A DNA stretch of 64,000 bases from Mitsuaria sp. WAJ17 (GCF_014174515.1 NZ_JACJUG010000024.1:1-64000), one strand, 5' to 3'; counted from the first letter of the stretch, positions 32,294-44,840 are shown. Made by a program: numbers and translations. The notes: generated by a model not told the origin, from the letters alone.

Positions 32294-34414
32294 TCAGATC
32301 GCCAGCGGATCGACGTCGATGGCCCAGCGCAACAGGCCGCGGTGCTCGCGCTTGAGGGCCTGCAGCAGGGGCAGCCAGTGCCACAGCAGGCGCTGCAGAG
32401 CCGAGCGCTGGCCGCATTCGATCAGCATCTGGAAGCGCTCCACATTGGCCACGCGGGCCACGCTCATGGGCACCGGCGGGTAGATCAGGGCCTGCTGCGC
32501 ATCGGGCAGATCCTGTGCCAGCGCGGCGGCCGCATCGAGGAAGGCCTGCGCGCCCTCGGCCGTGCGCGCCTCGGCCCGCATCAGCGCCAAGTGCGAAAAG
32601 GGCGGCAGCGCGGCGGACTCGCGTTCCGCCAGCTGGCTGGCCGCGAAGAACTCGTAGTCATGCCGCTGCAGGGACTGGTAGAGCGCATGCTGGGGATGCC
32701 AGGTCTGTACCCACATCTCGCTGCGCGCGGCCACCTCGGCGTCCCGCCCCGCGCGGCCGGCGGCCTGCATCAGCAGCGCGAAGAGGCGCTCGGGCGCGCG
32801 GAAATCGCTGGAGAAGAGCGCACCGTCCGGGTTCACCGCGGCCACCAGCGTGATGCGGCGGAAGTCATGCCCCTTGGTGATCATCTGCGTGCCCACGAGG
32901 ATGTCCACCTCGCCCGCGTGCACGGCGCCCAGCTGCTCCTCCAACTGCCCCTTGTGCTTGGTCGAATCGGCATCGATGCGGGCCACGCGGGCACCGGGCA
33001 GCGCCTGGGCCAGTTGCTCCTCCAGGCGCTCGGTGCCTCGGCCCAGGGGCGCGATGTCCAGGTTGCCGCAGGTCGGGCAGGCCATGGGCACGCGCTCAGC
33101 GAAGCCGCAATGGTGGCAGCGCAGGCTGCGATCGCCCTTGTGGAAGACGCGCCAGGCGCTGCAATGCGGGCAGTCGCTCTTCCAGTTGCATTCACCGCAA
33201 TGCAGCACAGGCGCGTAGCCGCGGCGGTTGAGGAACACCAGGCTCTGCTCGCCGCGGGCCAGGCGCTGGCGCAGGGCGTCCAGCAGCGGCGCGGTGAGGG
33301 CCGTGGTCACGCCCTTTGTACGCGCCAGGGTGTTCATGTCGAAGATGCGCACTCGCGGCATGGCGCCACCACCGATGCGCTGCGGCATCACAAGGCGCTG
33401 GTAGCGCCCGGTGTTGGCGTGATGCCAGCTCTCCAGTGAAGGCGTGGCAGAGCCGAGGATCACGGGCACCTTCTCCAGCCTCGCGCGGTAGACCGCCAGG
33501 TCGCGTGCCGAGTAGCGCGCACCGTCCTGCTGCTTATAGCTGGGGTCGTGCTCCTCATCGACGGCGATCAGGCCCAGGCGCGGCAGCGAGGCGAAGACGG
33601 CCAGCCGCGTGCCCAGGATCAGCTCGGCCTGCCCCAGGTGGGCGGCCAGCCAGTTCTGCAGGCGCTGAGCAGGCGTCAGGCCGCTGTGCAGGGAGACGAT
33701 GCGCCGCCCCGCGAAGCGCTCGGCGAACCGGGCCTCCAGCTGCGGCGTGAGGTTGATCTCTGGCACCAGCACCAGCACCTGCCGGCCCCGGGCCAGGGCC
33801 TGCTCGGCCGCGCGCAGGTAGACCTCGGTCTTGCCGCTGCCGGTCACGCCGTACAGCAGCACAGGCGCGGGCGCGGCAGCCTCGGGCGGTGCCTGCAGCA
33901 TGCCATCCAGCTGGGCGAGCGCGAGCTGCTGCGCCTCGCTGAGCAGGGGCATGGCTGCCGGCGTCTCGGGAGCGGGCGGTGCGGGCAGCTTGGCCAGCTT
34001 CTTGAGCTTGGCCTGCAGCTGCTTCGCGGTGACCTCGCGCAACTGCGGCGGCAGCACGGACAGGGCCAGCTCGCCGATGGCGCGCTGGTAGTACTGCGCG
34101 GCGAACTCCACCAGGCGACGCCAGGAGGCCGACAGCGGCGGCAGGACGTCCAGCACCTCGCCCACCTCGCGCAGTTCCTCGTCAGGCAAGACCTGCCCCC
34201 GGGGGGCCAGGTCTTGCCCGGCTGGATCCCAGACCAGGCCCAGCAGCTCCCGCTTGCCCAGGGGCACCTGCAACAGCGTGCCGGGCGGCCAGGCCTGCGC
34301 GGCACGGTAGCTCAGGGGCTCGCTGAGCCCGCTGTGCTGCGGTGCGTCAACAGCCACCTGCAGGCGGTGCAGCGGCGCTGGCGCGGAGGCCACGGGCAGA
34401 TCAGGGTCGCTCAT
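32294..34414 (-). CDS. priA: Primosomal protein N' (PriA), replication-restart helicase
   Basis: A protein of 706 residues. The N-terminal DNA-binding domain (QVAVDAPQHSGLSEPLSY, AAQAWPPGTLLQVPLGKRELLG) recognises forks. The helicase core has Walker A GVTGSGKTEVY near 190, DEEH (AVDEEHDPSYKQQ) near 286 and GSATPSLESW. The zinc region has paired cysteines (CGECNWKSDCPHC and CHHCGF...CPTCGN). QMITKGHDF and AGRAGRD follow. PriA reloads DnaB at stalled forks. Unusually, residues about 66-76 (AGQDLAPRGQV) are encoded by a near-perfect inverted pair of the dispersed 16-bp motif, suggesting an in-frame insertion in the N-terminal domain. The first 555 bases upstream hold no gene. Confidence 0.96.
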   Translation of the reverse strand: MSDPDLPVASAPAPLHRLQVAVDAPQHSGLSEPLSYRAAQAWPPGTLLQVPLGKRELLGLVWDPAGQDLAPRGQVLPDEELREVGEVLDVLPPLSASWRRLVEFAAQYYQRAIGELALSVLPPQLREVTAKQLQAKLKKLAKLPAPPAPETPAAMPLLSEAQQLALAQLDGMLQAPPEAAAPAPVLLYGVTGSGKTEVYLRAAEQALARGRQVLVLVPEINLTPQLEARFAERFAGRRIVSLHSGLTPAQRLQNWLAAHLGQAELILGTRLAVFASLPRLGLIAVDEEHDPSYKQQDGARYSARDLAVYRARLEKVPVILGSATPSLESWHHANTGRYQRLVMPQRIGGGAMPRVRIFDMNTLARTKGVTTALTAPLLDALRQRLARGEQSLVFLNRRGYAPVLHCGECNWKSDCPHCSAWRVFHKGDRSLRCHHCGFAERVPMACPTCGNLDIAPLGRGTERLEEQLAQALPGARVARIDADSTKHKGQLEEQLGAVHAGEVDILVGTQMITKGHDFRRITLVAAVNPDGALFSSDFRAPERLFALLMQAAGRAGRDAEVAARSEMWVQTWHPQHALYQSLQRHDYEFFAASQLAERESAALPPFSHLALMRAEARTAEGAQAFLDAAAALAQDLPDAQQALIYPPVPMSVARVANVERFQMLIECGQRSALQRLLWHWLPLLQALKREHRGLLRWAIDVDPLAI
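34185..34218. repeat. Inverted pair of the dispersed motif inside priA
   Basis: GGCAAGACCTGCCCCC (34185-34200) is followed directly by GGGGGGCCAGGTCTTGCC (34201-34218): two motif copies in opposite orientation, near-perfect palindrome, in frame within priA. This is copy 5 (double). Confidence 0.75.
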
Positions 34415-34569
34415 GACGCCCCTCCACGGCCCTGGCAGACAGGCTGGCGCAGTCCGGGCCGCGGCCCGGGAAAGCCTGTCTCACTTGCCGCGTTTTCTGC
34501 ATGTCTGCCCTCGAAATCCCCGCTAACTGCTTGATTCATCCAGGCTCCTGGGCGGAGGCCCTGCCAGCC

Positions 34570-34578
34570 TGTGGATAA
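34570..34578 (-). promoter_or_regulatory. DnaA box (perfect consensus)
   Basis: The minus strand reads TTATCCACA, the strict DnaA-box consensus, about 155 bases upstream of the priA start. Confidence 0.55.
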
Positions 34579-34768
34579 CTTTGTGCAAAAGAGGCGCGGA
34601 ACAAAGCCCTTGCCGTCCCGTCACGCCTACGGGTATTCCGCGAGCGCCGGCAATGATTCGCGATGCGAACGGGTCGATATCAATAAAATCAAACACTTAG
34701 CCGGCAATCGTGGAAACCCCGAGATGCGCCGCAGCAATTGCCACAAGCTGAAACGCTCCTCCCCTTTT

Positions 34769-34777
34769 TGGGGATAA
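34769..34777 (-). promoter_or_regulatory. DnaA-box-like site (one mismatch)
   Basis: The minus strand reads TTATCCCCA, one mismatch from the DnaA consensus, same orientation as the site 199 bases away. Confidence 0.3.
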
Positions 34778-34969
34778 GTGTCTACTTACTGTGCAGACTT
34801 CACAGCCATTGGGCCGGCAATTCATGGGCATGGCACAGCGCTTTCACATGCCAAGGCCCGGTACTGAGCAGCGATGGGCAGGACCCATTGCCAGGTGATG
34901 GCGACCGGCCCCGCAAAAGGGGCGATCGGCGATCGACGGGCGCCCGCCATTCTGGCCCAGCGTATGGGC

Positions 34970-36058
34970 TCAAGCCTGGCGCAGGCGGCGCGAGTGCTGG
35001 TGGACCTCGTCGACCAGGTGCAGCACGTGCTCGGGCGGCGTGAACTGGCTGATGCCATGGCCGAGGTTGAAGACATGCCCGCCCCAGCCGCCATCGGCCC
35101 GCTGCGGACGGCCGAAGCAGTCCAGCACGCGCCGGGCCTGCTCGCGGATGGCCTCGGGCGGCGCGAACAGCACGTTCGGGTCGAGGTTGCCCTGCAGGGC
35201 CACGCGGTCCTGCACCTGGGCTCGAGCCTTGGCCAGATTGGCCGTCCAGTCCAGGCCGACGACATCGGCGCCGGCCTCGGCAATCTCGTCCAGCCACAGG
35301 GCCCCGCCCTTGGTGAAGAGGATGCGGGGGATGCGCTGACCGTCATGCTCGGTCTTCACCTGGGCCAGCACACGGCGCGAGTAGGCCAGGCTGAATTCCT
35401 GGAACATGCCGTCGGCCAGCACACCGCCCCAGGAGTCGAAGACCATCACGGCCTGCGCGCCGGCCTCGATCTGGGTGTTGAGGTACTGGGCCACGGCGTC
35501 CGCATTGACCTGAAGGATGCGGTGCATCAGGTCCGGTCGGCTGTACATGAGGGACTTGACCTGACGGTAGTCGTCCGAGCCGCCGCCCTCGACCATGTAG
35601 CAGGCCAGGGTCCAGGGGCTGCCCGAGAAACCGATCAGGGGCACGCGGCCGTTGAGCGCCTTGCGGATGGAGCTGACGGCATCGAAGACGTAGCGCAGCT
35701 TGTCCATGTCCGGCACGGCCAGCTCGGCCACGGCCGCTTCATCGCGCACGACCTTGGCGAACTTGGGTCCCTCGCCTTGCTGGAAGGACAGGCCCAGACC
35801 CATGGCGTCGGGCACGGTGAGGATGTCGCTGAAGAGGATGGCGGCATCCAGCGGATAGCGCTCCAGCGGCTGCAGCGTGACCTCGGTGGCGTAGTCCGTA
35901 TTGGTGGCCAGGCCCATGAAGCTGCCGGCCTGGGCGCGGGTGTCGCGGTACTCGGGCAGGTAGCGGCCGGCCTGGCGCATCAGCCAGACGGGCGTGTAGT
36001 CGGTGGGCTGGCGCAGGCAGGCGCGCAGGAAGGTGTCGTTTTGCAGGGGAGCGCTCAT
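34970..36058 (-). CDS. hemE: Uroporphyrinogen decarboxylase
   Basis: A protein of 362 residues, the normal length for HemE, which converts uroporphyrinogen III to coproporphyrinogen III in haem synthesis. Signatures: [17 protein letters not shown] near the N-terminus (substrate Arg residues), [17 protein letters not shown] with the catalytic Asp, [34 protein letters not shown] and the C-terminal [16 protein letters not shown]. It lies downstream of the mutarotase and ATP synthase genes on the same strand, an arrangement common in this order; priA is the next gene. Confidence 0.97.
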   Translation of the reverse strand: MSAPLQNDTFLRACLRQPTDYTPVWLMRQAGRYLPEYRDTRAQAGSFMGLATNTDYATEVTLQPLERYPLDAAILFSDILTVPDAMGLGLSFQQGEGPKFAKVVRDEAAVAELAVPDMDKLRYVFDAVSSIRKALNGRVPLIGFSGSPWTLACYMVEGGGSDDYRQVKSLMYSRPDLMHRILQVNADAVAQYLNTQIEAGAQAVMVFDSWGGVLADGMFQEFSLAYSRRVLAQVKTEHDGQRIPRILFTKGGALWLDEIAEAGADVVGLDWTANLAKARAQVQDRVALQGNLDPNVLFAPPEAIREQARRVLDCFGRPQRADGGWGGHVFNLGHGISQFTPPEHVLHLVDEVHQHSRRLRQA

Positions 36059-36142
36059 GGGCCGCGATTATCGGCGTCTTGAGCCAGGTCATGCCGGGGC
36101 TGGATCAAGAAGACGCGCATCGCGCCCCGGGCGCCTTGAGCA

Positions 36143-37012
36143 TCAGCCCAGGCGCAGGCTCTGCATCCCGCTCCACACCTCGCCCGGCTGCAGGGGCACG
36201 GGGCGCTCGATGGCGGCGGCTTCGACGCAGAGGAAGCGCTGATAGTCCTCGGCCGGCATGTCGGGCAGCTGCGCGCACTTGGCGGCGCCGGGGTTCCAGA
36301 CCACGGTGTCCTCGAAGCCCTGCTGCAGGAGGTCCAGGGCACGGCGCTGCGGGCCGGATTCGTCGATCAGCTGCAGCGGGCTCTTCACCTGATAGTAGAT
36401 GCGGTCCAGGTCCTCGCAGCCGGGGCTGCCAGGCAGAACCAGGTCGCTGCGCTGCAGCTGCTCGCCATTCTTCACCTGATCCCAGTAGTGCAGGCCGGCC
36501 AGGCCGCGCAGGCTGGTGGCGTCCAGGGCGCCGGTGCGCAGATAGGTGTGCAGGGCGGCGGTGAAGTCGAAGGGGCTGTCGCCGGTGTTCTCCACGGCCA
36601 GCTCGATGTCCAGGCTCTGACCGCTGACGCGCACCGACAGCTCGGCCGAGAAGGCGTGCGGCCACACCATGCGCGTGGCGGCGTCGTCGGTGAGCTGCAG
36701 CACGGCCAGGGCGTCATCGGCGCCCTGTTCGGCCTGCAGCAGCTGCCAGGGCTTGGTGCGGGCGAAGCCATGGCGCATCAGGGGACCGCGTGCGCTGAAC
36801 TGCGGAAAGATCAGGGGCACGCCACCTCGGATGGCTTGCCCCGTGGCAAAGGCGCTCCTGGGCGAAAGGTACAGCTGCTCCTCGCCCCCGGCGGGGATCC
36901 AGGAGGTCAGGTGCGCGCCGTGCAGCAGCAGGACCGCGCGGGCGCCATCGGGCGCGACGAGTTCCAGGGCTTCGAGGCCGTGGTGGCGGGTCAGGGCGAT
37001 GGGCGTGGGCAT
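36143..37012 (-). CDS. D-hexose-6-phosphate mutarotase (YeaD-like aldose epimerase family)
   Basis: A protein of 289 residues of the galactose-mutarotase-like fold. Features of the YeaD branch: VLLLHGAHLTSWIPAGGEEQLYLS, IRGGVPLIFPQFSARG, MRHGFARTKPWQL, VENTGDSPFDFTAALHTYLRTG (central His) and VVWNPGAAKCAQLPDMPAEDY near the C-terminus. It interconverts anomers of sugar 6-phosphates. Single gene between the ATP synthase operon terminator and hemE. Confidence 0.92.
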   Translation of the reverse strand: MPTPIALTRHHGLEALELVAPDGARAVLLLHGAHLTSWIPAGGEEQLYLSPRSAFATGQAIRGGVPLIFPQFSARGPLMRHGFARTKPWQLLQAEQGADDALAVLQLTDDAATRMVWPHAFSAELSVRVSGQSLDIELAVENTGDSPFDFTAALHTYLRTGALDATSLRGLAGLHYWDQVKNGEQLQRSDLVLPGSPGCEDLDRIYYQVKSPLQLIDESGPQRRALDLLQQGFEDTVVWNPGAAKCAQLPDMPAEDYQRFLCVEAAAIERPVPLQPGEVWSGMQSLRLG

Positions 37013-37100
37013 GGCGGGAACCTGTGGGGTGGCGGCTGATGCTGCCTGAATTCAAGGACCTCAGCTGAAATCGGCTGAAATCCGGAAAGGGAAAAGACAA

Positions 37101-37127
37101 CGCCCGCCAGACTTGCGTCGGCGGGCG
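37101..37127 (-). terminator. Terminator of the ATP synthase operon
   Basis: CGCCCGCC (37101-37108) pairs perfectly with GGCGGGCG (37120-37127) across an 11-base loop. On the minus strand it is followed by GTTGTCTTTTCCC, and it lies 54 bases after the atpC stop. Confidence 0.75.
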
Positions 37128-37180
37128 CCGTGGGAAGACCACCGCTCAGCGGCCCGGAGGCAGGCTGAGGGCGGCGGCCC

Positions 37181-37603
37181 TCACTTCTTGCGGAACTTGC
37201 GCAGGGCTGCGATCTGGGCAGCCATGGCGGCGAATTCGCCTTGCGCCTTGGCGAAGTCGATGTCGCTCTTGGCGTTCTTCATCGCTTCCTCGGCCAGCTT
37301 CTTGGCCTCGGTGGCCTTGGCTTCGTCCAGGTCCTTGCCGCGGATGGCGGTGTCGGCCAGCACGGTCACGCAGTTCGGCTGCACTTCCAGAATGCCGCCG
37401 GCCACGAACACGAACTCTTCCTGGCCGTTGTCAGCGCGCTGAATGCGCACCGCGCCCGGCTTGATGCGGGTGATCAGCGGCGTGTGCTGCGGCAGGATGC
37501 CCAGCTCACCACCTTCACCCGGCAACGCGACGAACTTGGCCTCGCCCGAGAAGATGCTCTCCTCGGCGGACACCACGTCAACATGAATGGTTGCCATGTT
37601 CAA
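37181..37603 (-). CDS. atpC: ATP synthase F1 epsilon subunit
   Basis: A protein of 140 residues. The N-terminal beta-sandwich ([43 protein letters not shown]) and a C-terminal two-helix hairpin ([18 protein letters not shown]) are typical of epsilon, which couples c-ring rotation and inhibits hydrolysis. Last gene of the atp operon; separated from atpD by an unusually long, hairpin-rich 161-bp spacer. Confidence 0.97.
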   Translation of the reverse strand: MNMATIHVDVVSAEESIFSGEAKFVALPGEGGELGILPQHTPLITRIKPGAVRIQRADNGQEEFVFVAGGILEVQPNCVTVLADTAIRGKDLDEAKATEAKKLAEEAMKNAKSDIDFAKAQGEFAAMAAQIAALRKFRKK

Positions 37604-37764
37604 TCTTTCTAGCGTTGAAGTTGAAGTAAGTCTGCTTCCCGGTCTTCATCACGAGTAAGAAGCTGCAGGAAGCGAGCAGACGGCGCGCTGGCTAGGCGCC
37701 GCGCACAGCCGGACTACCTGTCCGGCGAGCACGGCAACGACGCCAGCGCGTCGTATGCGAAGTC
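37604..37764. other. Structured atpD-atpC spacer
   Basis: A 161-bp non-coding spacer inside the operon. It contains CCGGAC-TACCT-GTCCGG (37712-37728, perfect 6-bp stem), CGACGCC-AGC-GCGTCG, and a longer imperfect pairing of AGTCTGCTTCC with GGAAGCGAGCAGAC. It may slow decay or limit read-through into atpC. Confidence 0.5.
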
Positions 37765-39189
<1,425 letters not shown>

Positions 39190-39225
39190 TCAATTCCAAA
39201 ACTTTTGCTGCTGCGTCTGCTGCGA

Positions 39226-40098
39226 TCAGCCCACGGCGGCGGCGCCGCTGACGATTTCGCTCAGCTCCTTGGTGATCGCGGCCTGGCGGGTCTTGTTGTA
39301 GACCAGCTTCAGCTCACCGATCAGGGTGCCTGCGTTGTCAGTGGCGGCCTTCATGGCCACCATGCGCGCCGATTGCTCGGACGCCATGTTCTCGGCGACG
39401 GCCTGGTAGACCAGGGCCTCGGTGTAGCGCACCAGCAGCTCGTCGATGACGGTGGCGGCGTCGGGCTCGTAGAGGTAGTCCCAGCTGTGCGAGGCCTTGT
39501 CCGTCTGCATGTCGTCAGCCGACAGGGGCAGCAATTGCTGCACCACCGGCTCCTGCTTCATCGTATTGATGAAGCGGGTGTAGCAGAGGTAGACGGCGGA
39601 CAGCTCGCCAGCGGCGTACTTGTCCAGCAGCACCTTGACGGGGCCGATCAGCTTCTCGATGTGCGGCTGGTCGCCCAGCTGCGTGGCATGGGCCACGACC
39701 TTGGCGCCGATGCGGTTCATGAAGCCCAGGCCCTTGTTGCCGATGGCAACGACCTCGGCCTTCTGGCCCGCGGACTCGAGGTCCTTCAGCTTCGTGGTGA
39801 CCGCACGCAACAGATTGGTGTTCAAGCCGCCGCACAGACCCTTGTCCGTCGTGACCACCACGAAACCGGCCGACTTCGCCTGGTCATTGCGGACCATGAA
39901 GGCGTGCTGGTACTCGGGATTGGCCTTGGACAGATTGGCAGCGATGTTGCCGATCTTGTCGCTGTAGGGACGGGCCGCACGCATCCGATCCTGCGCCTTG
40001 CGCATCTTGGATGCCGCGACCATCTCCATGGCCTTGGTGATCTTCTTGGTGTTCTCGACCGACTTGATCTTGCCGCGAATTTCCTTGCCTGCTGCCAT
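39226..40098 (-). CDS. atpG: ATP synthase F1 gamma subunit
   Basis: A protein of 290 residues: the rotor shaft, with the N-terminal helix [36 protein letters not shown] (well-known gamma signature across its length), the Rossmann-like middle ([17 protein letters not shown]) and the C-terminal helix ending [20 protein letters not shown]. Between atpA and atpD, in the standard order. Confidence 0.98.
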   Translation of the reverse strand: MAAGKEIRGKIKSVENTKKITKAMEMVAASKMRKAQDRMRAARPYSDKIGNIAANLSKANPEYQHAFMVRNDQAKSAGFVVVTTDKGLCGGLNTNLLRAVTTKLKDLESAGQKAEVVAIGNKGLGFMNRIGAKVVAHATQLGDQPHIEKLIGPVKVLLDKYAAGELSAVYLCYTRFINTMKQEPVVQQLLPLSADDMQTDKASHSWDYLYEPDAATVIDELLVRYTEALVYQAVAENMASEQSARMVAMKAATDNAGTLIGELKLVYNKTRQAAITKELSEIVSGAAAVG

Positions 40099-40153
40099 GA
40101 TTTCTCCTGTTAGGGCCGGGTGCTCACCGAGGTTTGCACCCGGTCATGGTTGC

Positions 40154-41707
<1,554 letters not shown>

Positions 41708-41792
41708 TGCTTGCTCCCATCTGGTCGGGCGTCTGTTGCCAGAGCGCGGGTGACACAGGGATGAATCGGATAAGGTGTCTTCGCGCTGGTGC

Positions 41793-42326
41793 TTAAGCGG
41801 TGAGCGCCACTTTCATGCGGTCCAGGCGGGCCTTGACGGAGGTGTCGAGCACCTCATCGCCAACCACCACCCGGATACCGCCGATGAGAGCGGGCTCCAG
41901 CTGAACATGGGCTTCGAGCTTGCGACCGAAGCGCTTTTCCAGCGTCGCGACCACGTCCGCCAACTGGGCCGGCTCGATCGGATAGGCACTGAAGATCTGC
42001 GCATCGGCGACGCCGGCGGCTGCATTGGCAAGCGCGTGAAACTGCTCCACGACTGCCGGCAGGGCCGAGAGGCGGCCGTTGTCGATCACCGCGCGCAGAA
42101 AGTTCTGCAGCTCCGGTGCCAGGGTCTGCTTGGCGGCGGCCGTCATGATGACGAACACTTGCTCGGCGGTGACCTTGGGGTTGTCGGCAAACGAGCGCAG
42201 GTCAGCATCCTGTGCGACCAGGGCCAGCGCATCAAGCGCCTGGCCCCAGGCCTTCACATCGTGCTTCTTCGCGACCTGATAGAGCGCCTCAGCGTAGGGG
42301 CGTGCAATGGTGGCGAGCTCAGCCAT
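41793..42326 (-). CDS. atpH: ATP synthase F1 delta subunit
   Basis: A protein of 177 residues that links F1 to the b stalk. Begins [19 protein letters not shown] (the family N-terminal signature) and ends with the [21 protein letters not shown] block. Separated from atpF by two bases, so translational coupling is likely. Confidence 0.97.
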   Translation of the reverse strand: MAELATIARPYAEALYQVAKKHDVKAWGQALDALALVAQDADLRSFADNPKVTAEQVFVIMTAAAKQTLAPELQNFLRAVIDNGRLSALPAVVEQFHALANAAAGVADAQIFSAYPIEPAQLADVVATLEKRFGRKLEAHVQLEPALIGGIRVVVGDEVLDTSVKARLDRMKVALTA

Positions 42327-42328
42327 GA

Positions 42329-42799
42329 TTACAGCTCCGTCTTCAGACGGCCCAGCAACTCGGCGTGCACGCTGGCATTGACCTCGCGCTGCAGAATTTG
42401 CTCGGCGCCCTTCACGGCCAGCACGGCGACCTGCTCGCGCAGGGCCTCGCGGGCACGGGTGGCCTGCTGCTCGGCATCAGCCTTGGCAGCGGCCACGATC
42501 TTGGCGCCTTCTTCTTCAGCACGCTTCTTGGCCTCGTCCACGATGGCGGCGGCGCGCTTTTCAGCGTCAGCCAGCAGCTTGGTGGTCTCGTTGCGCGCAA
42601 TGGCCCGTTGCTCATCGGCCGCCTTGTTGGCGGTGGCCAGCTCAGCCTTGGCCTTGTCGGCGGCAGCCAGACCCTCGCGGATCTTGCCTGCACGCTCGTC
42701 CAGGGCCTTGGTGATCGGCGGCCAGATGAAGCGCATCGTGACGAACACGAGCACTGCGAACGGGATCCACTGAATGAAAAGGCTTGCGTTGATATTCAC
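42329..42799 (-). CDS. atpF: ATP synthase Fo b subunit
   Basis: A protein of 156 residues: one N-terminal membrane helix ([25 protein letters not shown]) then a long Ala/Glu/Lys-rich helix that dimerises as the peripheral stalk and binds delta. Typical length for beta- and gammaproteobacteria. Confidence 0.97.
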   Translation of the reverse strand: MNINASLFIQWIPFAVLVFVTMRFIWPPITKALDERAGKIREGLAAADKAKAELATANKAADEQRAIARNETTKLLADAEKRAAAIVDEAKKRAEEEGAKIVAAAKADAEQQATRAREALREQVAVLAVKGAEQILQREVNASVHAELLGRLKTEL

Positions 42800-42836
42800 G
42801 GCACGATCCTTTCAGTCGTGAAAGGTTTCGGGCGGA

Positions 42837-43103
<267 letters not shown>

Positions 43104-43163
43104 TTAGAAAAGAAAGGAAAGAAACAAGTCAAACGAAAGGGGTGCCCGACTGAAGGTCTTCAA

Positions 43164-44042
43164 TCAGTGCGCGTCATGGGCCTGGCCGATGTAGATCAGC
43201 GTCAGCATCATGAAGATGAAGGCCTGCAGCACGATCACGAGGATGTGGAACAGGGTCCAGACGGTACCGGCAATGATGTGGCCGATGGCCAGACCGATGC
43301 CCGTGCCCGTCAGCGCCCAGCCGCCACCCATCAGGGCGATCAGCATGAACACGAGTTCGCCGGCGAACATGTTCCCGAACAGACGCATGCCGTGGGACAC
43401 GGTCTTGGCCAGGAACTCGATCATCTGCATGGCGAAGTTGAAGGGCCACAGCACGGGGTGCGCGCCGAAGGGTGCGGAGATCAGCTCGTGCCCCCAGCCG
43501 CCCAGGCCCTTGATCTTGATGTTGTAGAACAGGCAGAGCATGAGCACGAAGGTGGACATGCTCAGCGTGGTCGACAGGTCGGCCGTGGGCACGACGCGCA
43601 TATAGGCGTGGTGCGGGTCATGGCCGGTGGAGGCGACGTAGTTGCCCCACAGCTTGGGCAGCCAGTCCACGGGCAGCATGTCCATGGCATTCATGAAGAA
43701 GATCCACACGAACACGGTCAGGGCGACGGGGCCCACGAGCTTGCGGCTCTTCTCGTTGTGGATCACGCCCTTGGCCTGGTTGTCCACCATCTCGACCAGG
43801 ATCTCGACGGCAGCCTGGAAGCGGCCCGGCACGCCGGAGGTCGCCTTGCGGGCGGCACGCCACAGGAAGAAGACAGCCAGGAAGCCCAGCACGACGGAAT
43901 AGATCAGCGAGTCCAGGTTGAAGACGCTGAAATCGACGATGCCATGCTGCTTCTGGTCCACCAGAGCAAAGTTCTTCTGCCAGTGCTGCAAGTGGTGAGT
44001 GATGTACTCACCTGCGGTCGGCGCGTGTCCTTCTGCTGCCAT
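43164..44042 (-). CDS. atpB: ATP synthase Fo a subunit
   Basis: A protein of 292 residues with five to six membrane helices. The essential Arg lies in SHGMRLFGNMFAGELV, and conserved helices LVGPVALTVFVWIFFMNAMDMLP and GLAIGHIIAGTVWTLFHILVIVLQAFIF line the proton half-channels. The ATG at 44042 (MAAEGHAPTAGEYITHHL) is the family start; codons further upstream overlap atpI. Confidence 0.97.
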   Translation of the reverse strand: MAAEGHAPTAGEYITHHLQHWQKNFALVDQKQHGIVDFSVFNLDSLIYSVVLGFLAVFFLWRAARKATSGVPGRFQAAVEILVEMVDNQAKGVIHNEKSRKLVGPVALTVFVWIFFMNAMDMLPVDWLPKLWGNYVASTGHDPHHAYMRVVPTADLSTTLSMSTFVLMLCLFYNIKIKGLGGWGHELISAPFGAHPVLWPFNFAMQMIEFLAKTVSHGMRLFGNMFAGELVFMLIALMGGGWALTGTGIGLAIGHIIAGTVWTLFHILVIVLQAFIFMMLTLIYIGQAHDAH

Positions 44043-44056
44043 GTTCAGGGTTCCGT

Positions 44057-44641
44057 CTAATTTTTGTTTCGGCCCCACCGAAGCAGGACCAGCCAGTAAA
44101 CCTTGAGGCACACGACCATCGTCAGCAGCAGAGCCGGCCAACGCAGGTCAGGCACCCCGTTGATCACCGCCAACAGGATGACGGCGACCAAGAGAATCTT
44201 GATCAGCTCCCAGACCATCAGGGAGAGCAATGCAGCTCCCGCCATCGTGGCCGGGCGCCGGGTCGTCCCCCATGCCATCAAGGCATTGGGACCGACCACG
44301 GCCAAGGCGCCGAACAGCGCCGACAGCCCGTGGCGAGCCGACCCAAAGAGGGTCCACAGCGCCACCATCAGCGCCGCAGCCACCGCCTGGAACAAGACCA
44401 CACGCCAGGGCGACGTCGCTCGGTGCCGGGCCCGCCAGGCTGCCGCCTCTTCAGGCGTCAGGGGCTCACGGGCCTTGAAATCTTCCTCGCCGTCCTCATT
44501 CCATGGATCAGGGCGCACGCCGGTGGGCGTGCCGGGAACCTGCAGCGCGGGCTGCAGGGGTGCTGCAGCCGCTGGCGGAGCCGCTGCATGGGTCGCTTGG
44601 GCGTCATCGGCCGAGGCGGCGTCATGCGGTTCGGAGCTCAC
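44057..44641 (-). CDS. atpI: ATP synthase protein I with a long N-terminal extension
   Basis: A protein of about 194 residues. The C-terminal ~115 residues have four hydrophobic helices of the AtpI family (VVLFQAVAAALMVALWTLF, GLSALFGALAVVGPNALMAW, LIKILLVAVILLAVI and LLLTMVVCLKVYWLVLL), a proposed assembly/Mg factor for the c ring. A ~75-residue Ala/Pro/Asp-rich soluble N-terminus precedes it. The GTG at 44641 is preferred: AAGGA lies just before it, and a TTG at 44665 would leave almost no leader after the TATAAT box at 44675. First gene of the operon. Confidence 0.85.
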   Translation of the reverse strand: MSSEPHDAASADDAQATHAAAPPAAAAPLQPALQVPGTPTGVRPDPWNEDGEEDFKAREPLTPEEAAAWRARHRATSPWRVVLFQAVAAALMVALWTLFGSARHGLSALFGALAVVGPNALMAWGTTRRPATMAGAALLSLMVWELIKILLVAVILLAVINGVPDLRWPALLLTMVVCLKVYWLVLLRWGRNKN

Positions 44642-44674
44642 GGATCCTTGGGGGTCGATCGGCAAAACCCAAAG

Positions 44675-44680
44675 ATTATA
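44675..44680 (-). promoter_or_regulatory. Probable -10 box of the atp operon
   Basis: The minus strand reads TATAAT, a perfect -10, about 34 bases before the chosen atpI start. No good -35 is seen at 16-18 bases (AGTGCC/AAGTGC), so an activator or an UP-type contact may compensate. Confidence 0.55.
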
Positions 44681-44810
44681 TGTGGTTTCCCCTTACAGGC
44701 ACTTAACAGACGCCCAACAGTGCATCAGGGCTTGCCCTTGACAAGGCCCGGCAAGTGTCTTTTGTCATCGGATGCCCCCGAACGACGCACAGGCGCCCAG
44801 TGCTGTGGCG

Positions 44811-44840
44811 GGGTGCTGCGGGGTGCTGCGGGGTGCTGCG
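44811..44840. repeat. Three perfect 10-bp tandem repeats
   Basis: GGGTGCTGCG is repeated three times without mismatch (44811, 44821, 44831) in the gap between the atp promoter and the SMP-30 gene. Confidence 0.85.

Larger units (their letters stand above)
34415..34969. other. 555-bp gap between priA and hemE with DnaA-box-like sites
   Basis: No convincing gene. It contains a consensus DnaA box and a one-mismatch copy, a locally AT-rich stretch (about 34680-34700), three CCGGCAAT-type words (about 34650, 34698 and 34811), and a small TCCCC-TTTTT-GGGGA stem (about 34760-34774). It is upstream of priA and downstream of hemE. Confidence 0.6.

Noticed and set aside
34571-34777. 71-codon ORF in the priA-hemE gap
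   Set aside because: No ribosome site, ordinary composition of non-coding DNA, and it overlaps the DnaA-box region.
34415-34969. Chromosome or plasmid origin of replication
   Set aside because: Only one perfect DnaA box, no AT-rich unwinding region of proper length, no dnaA/dnaN or rep-initiator gene beside it.
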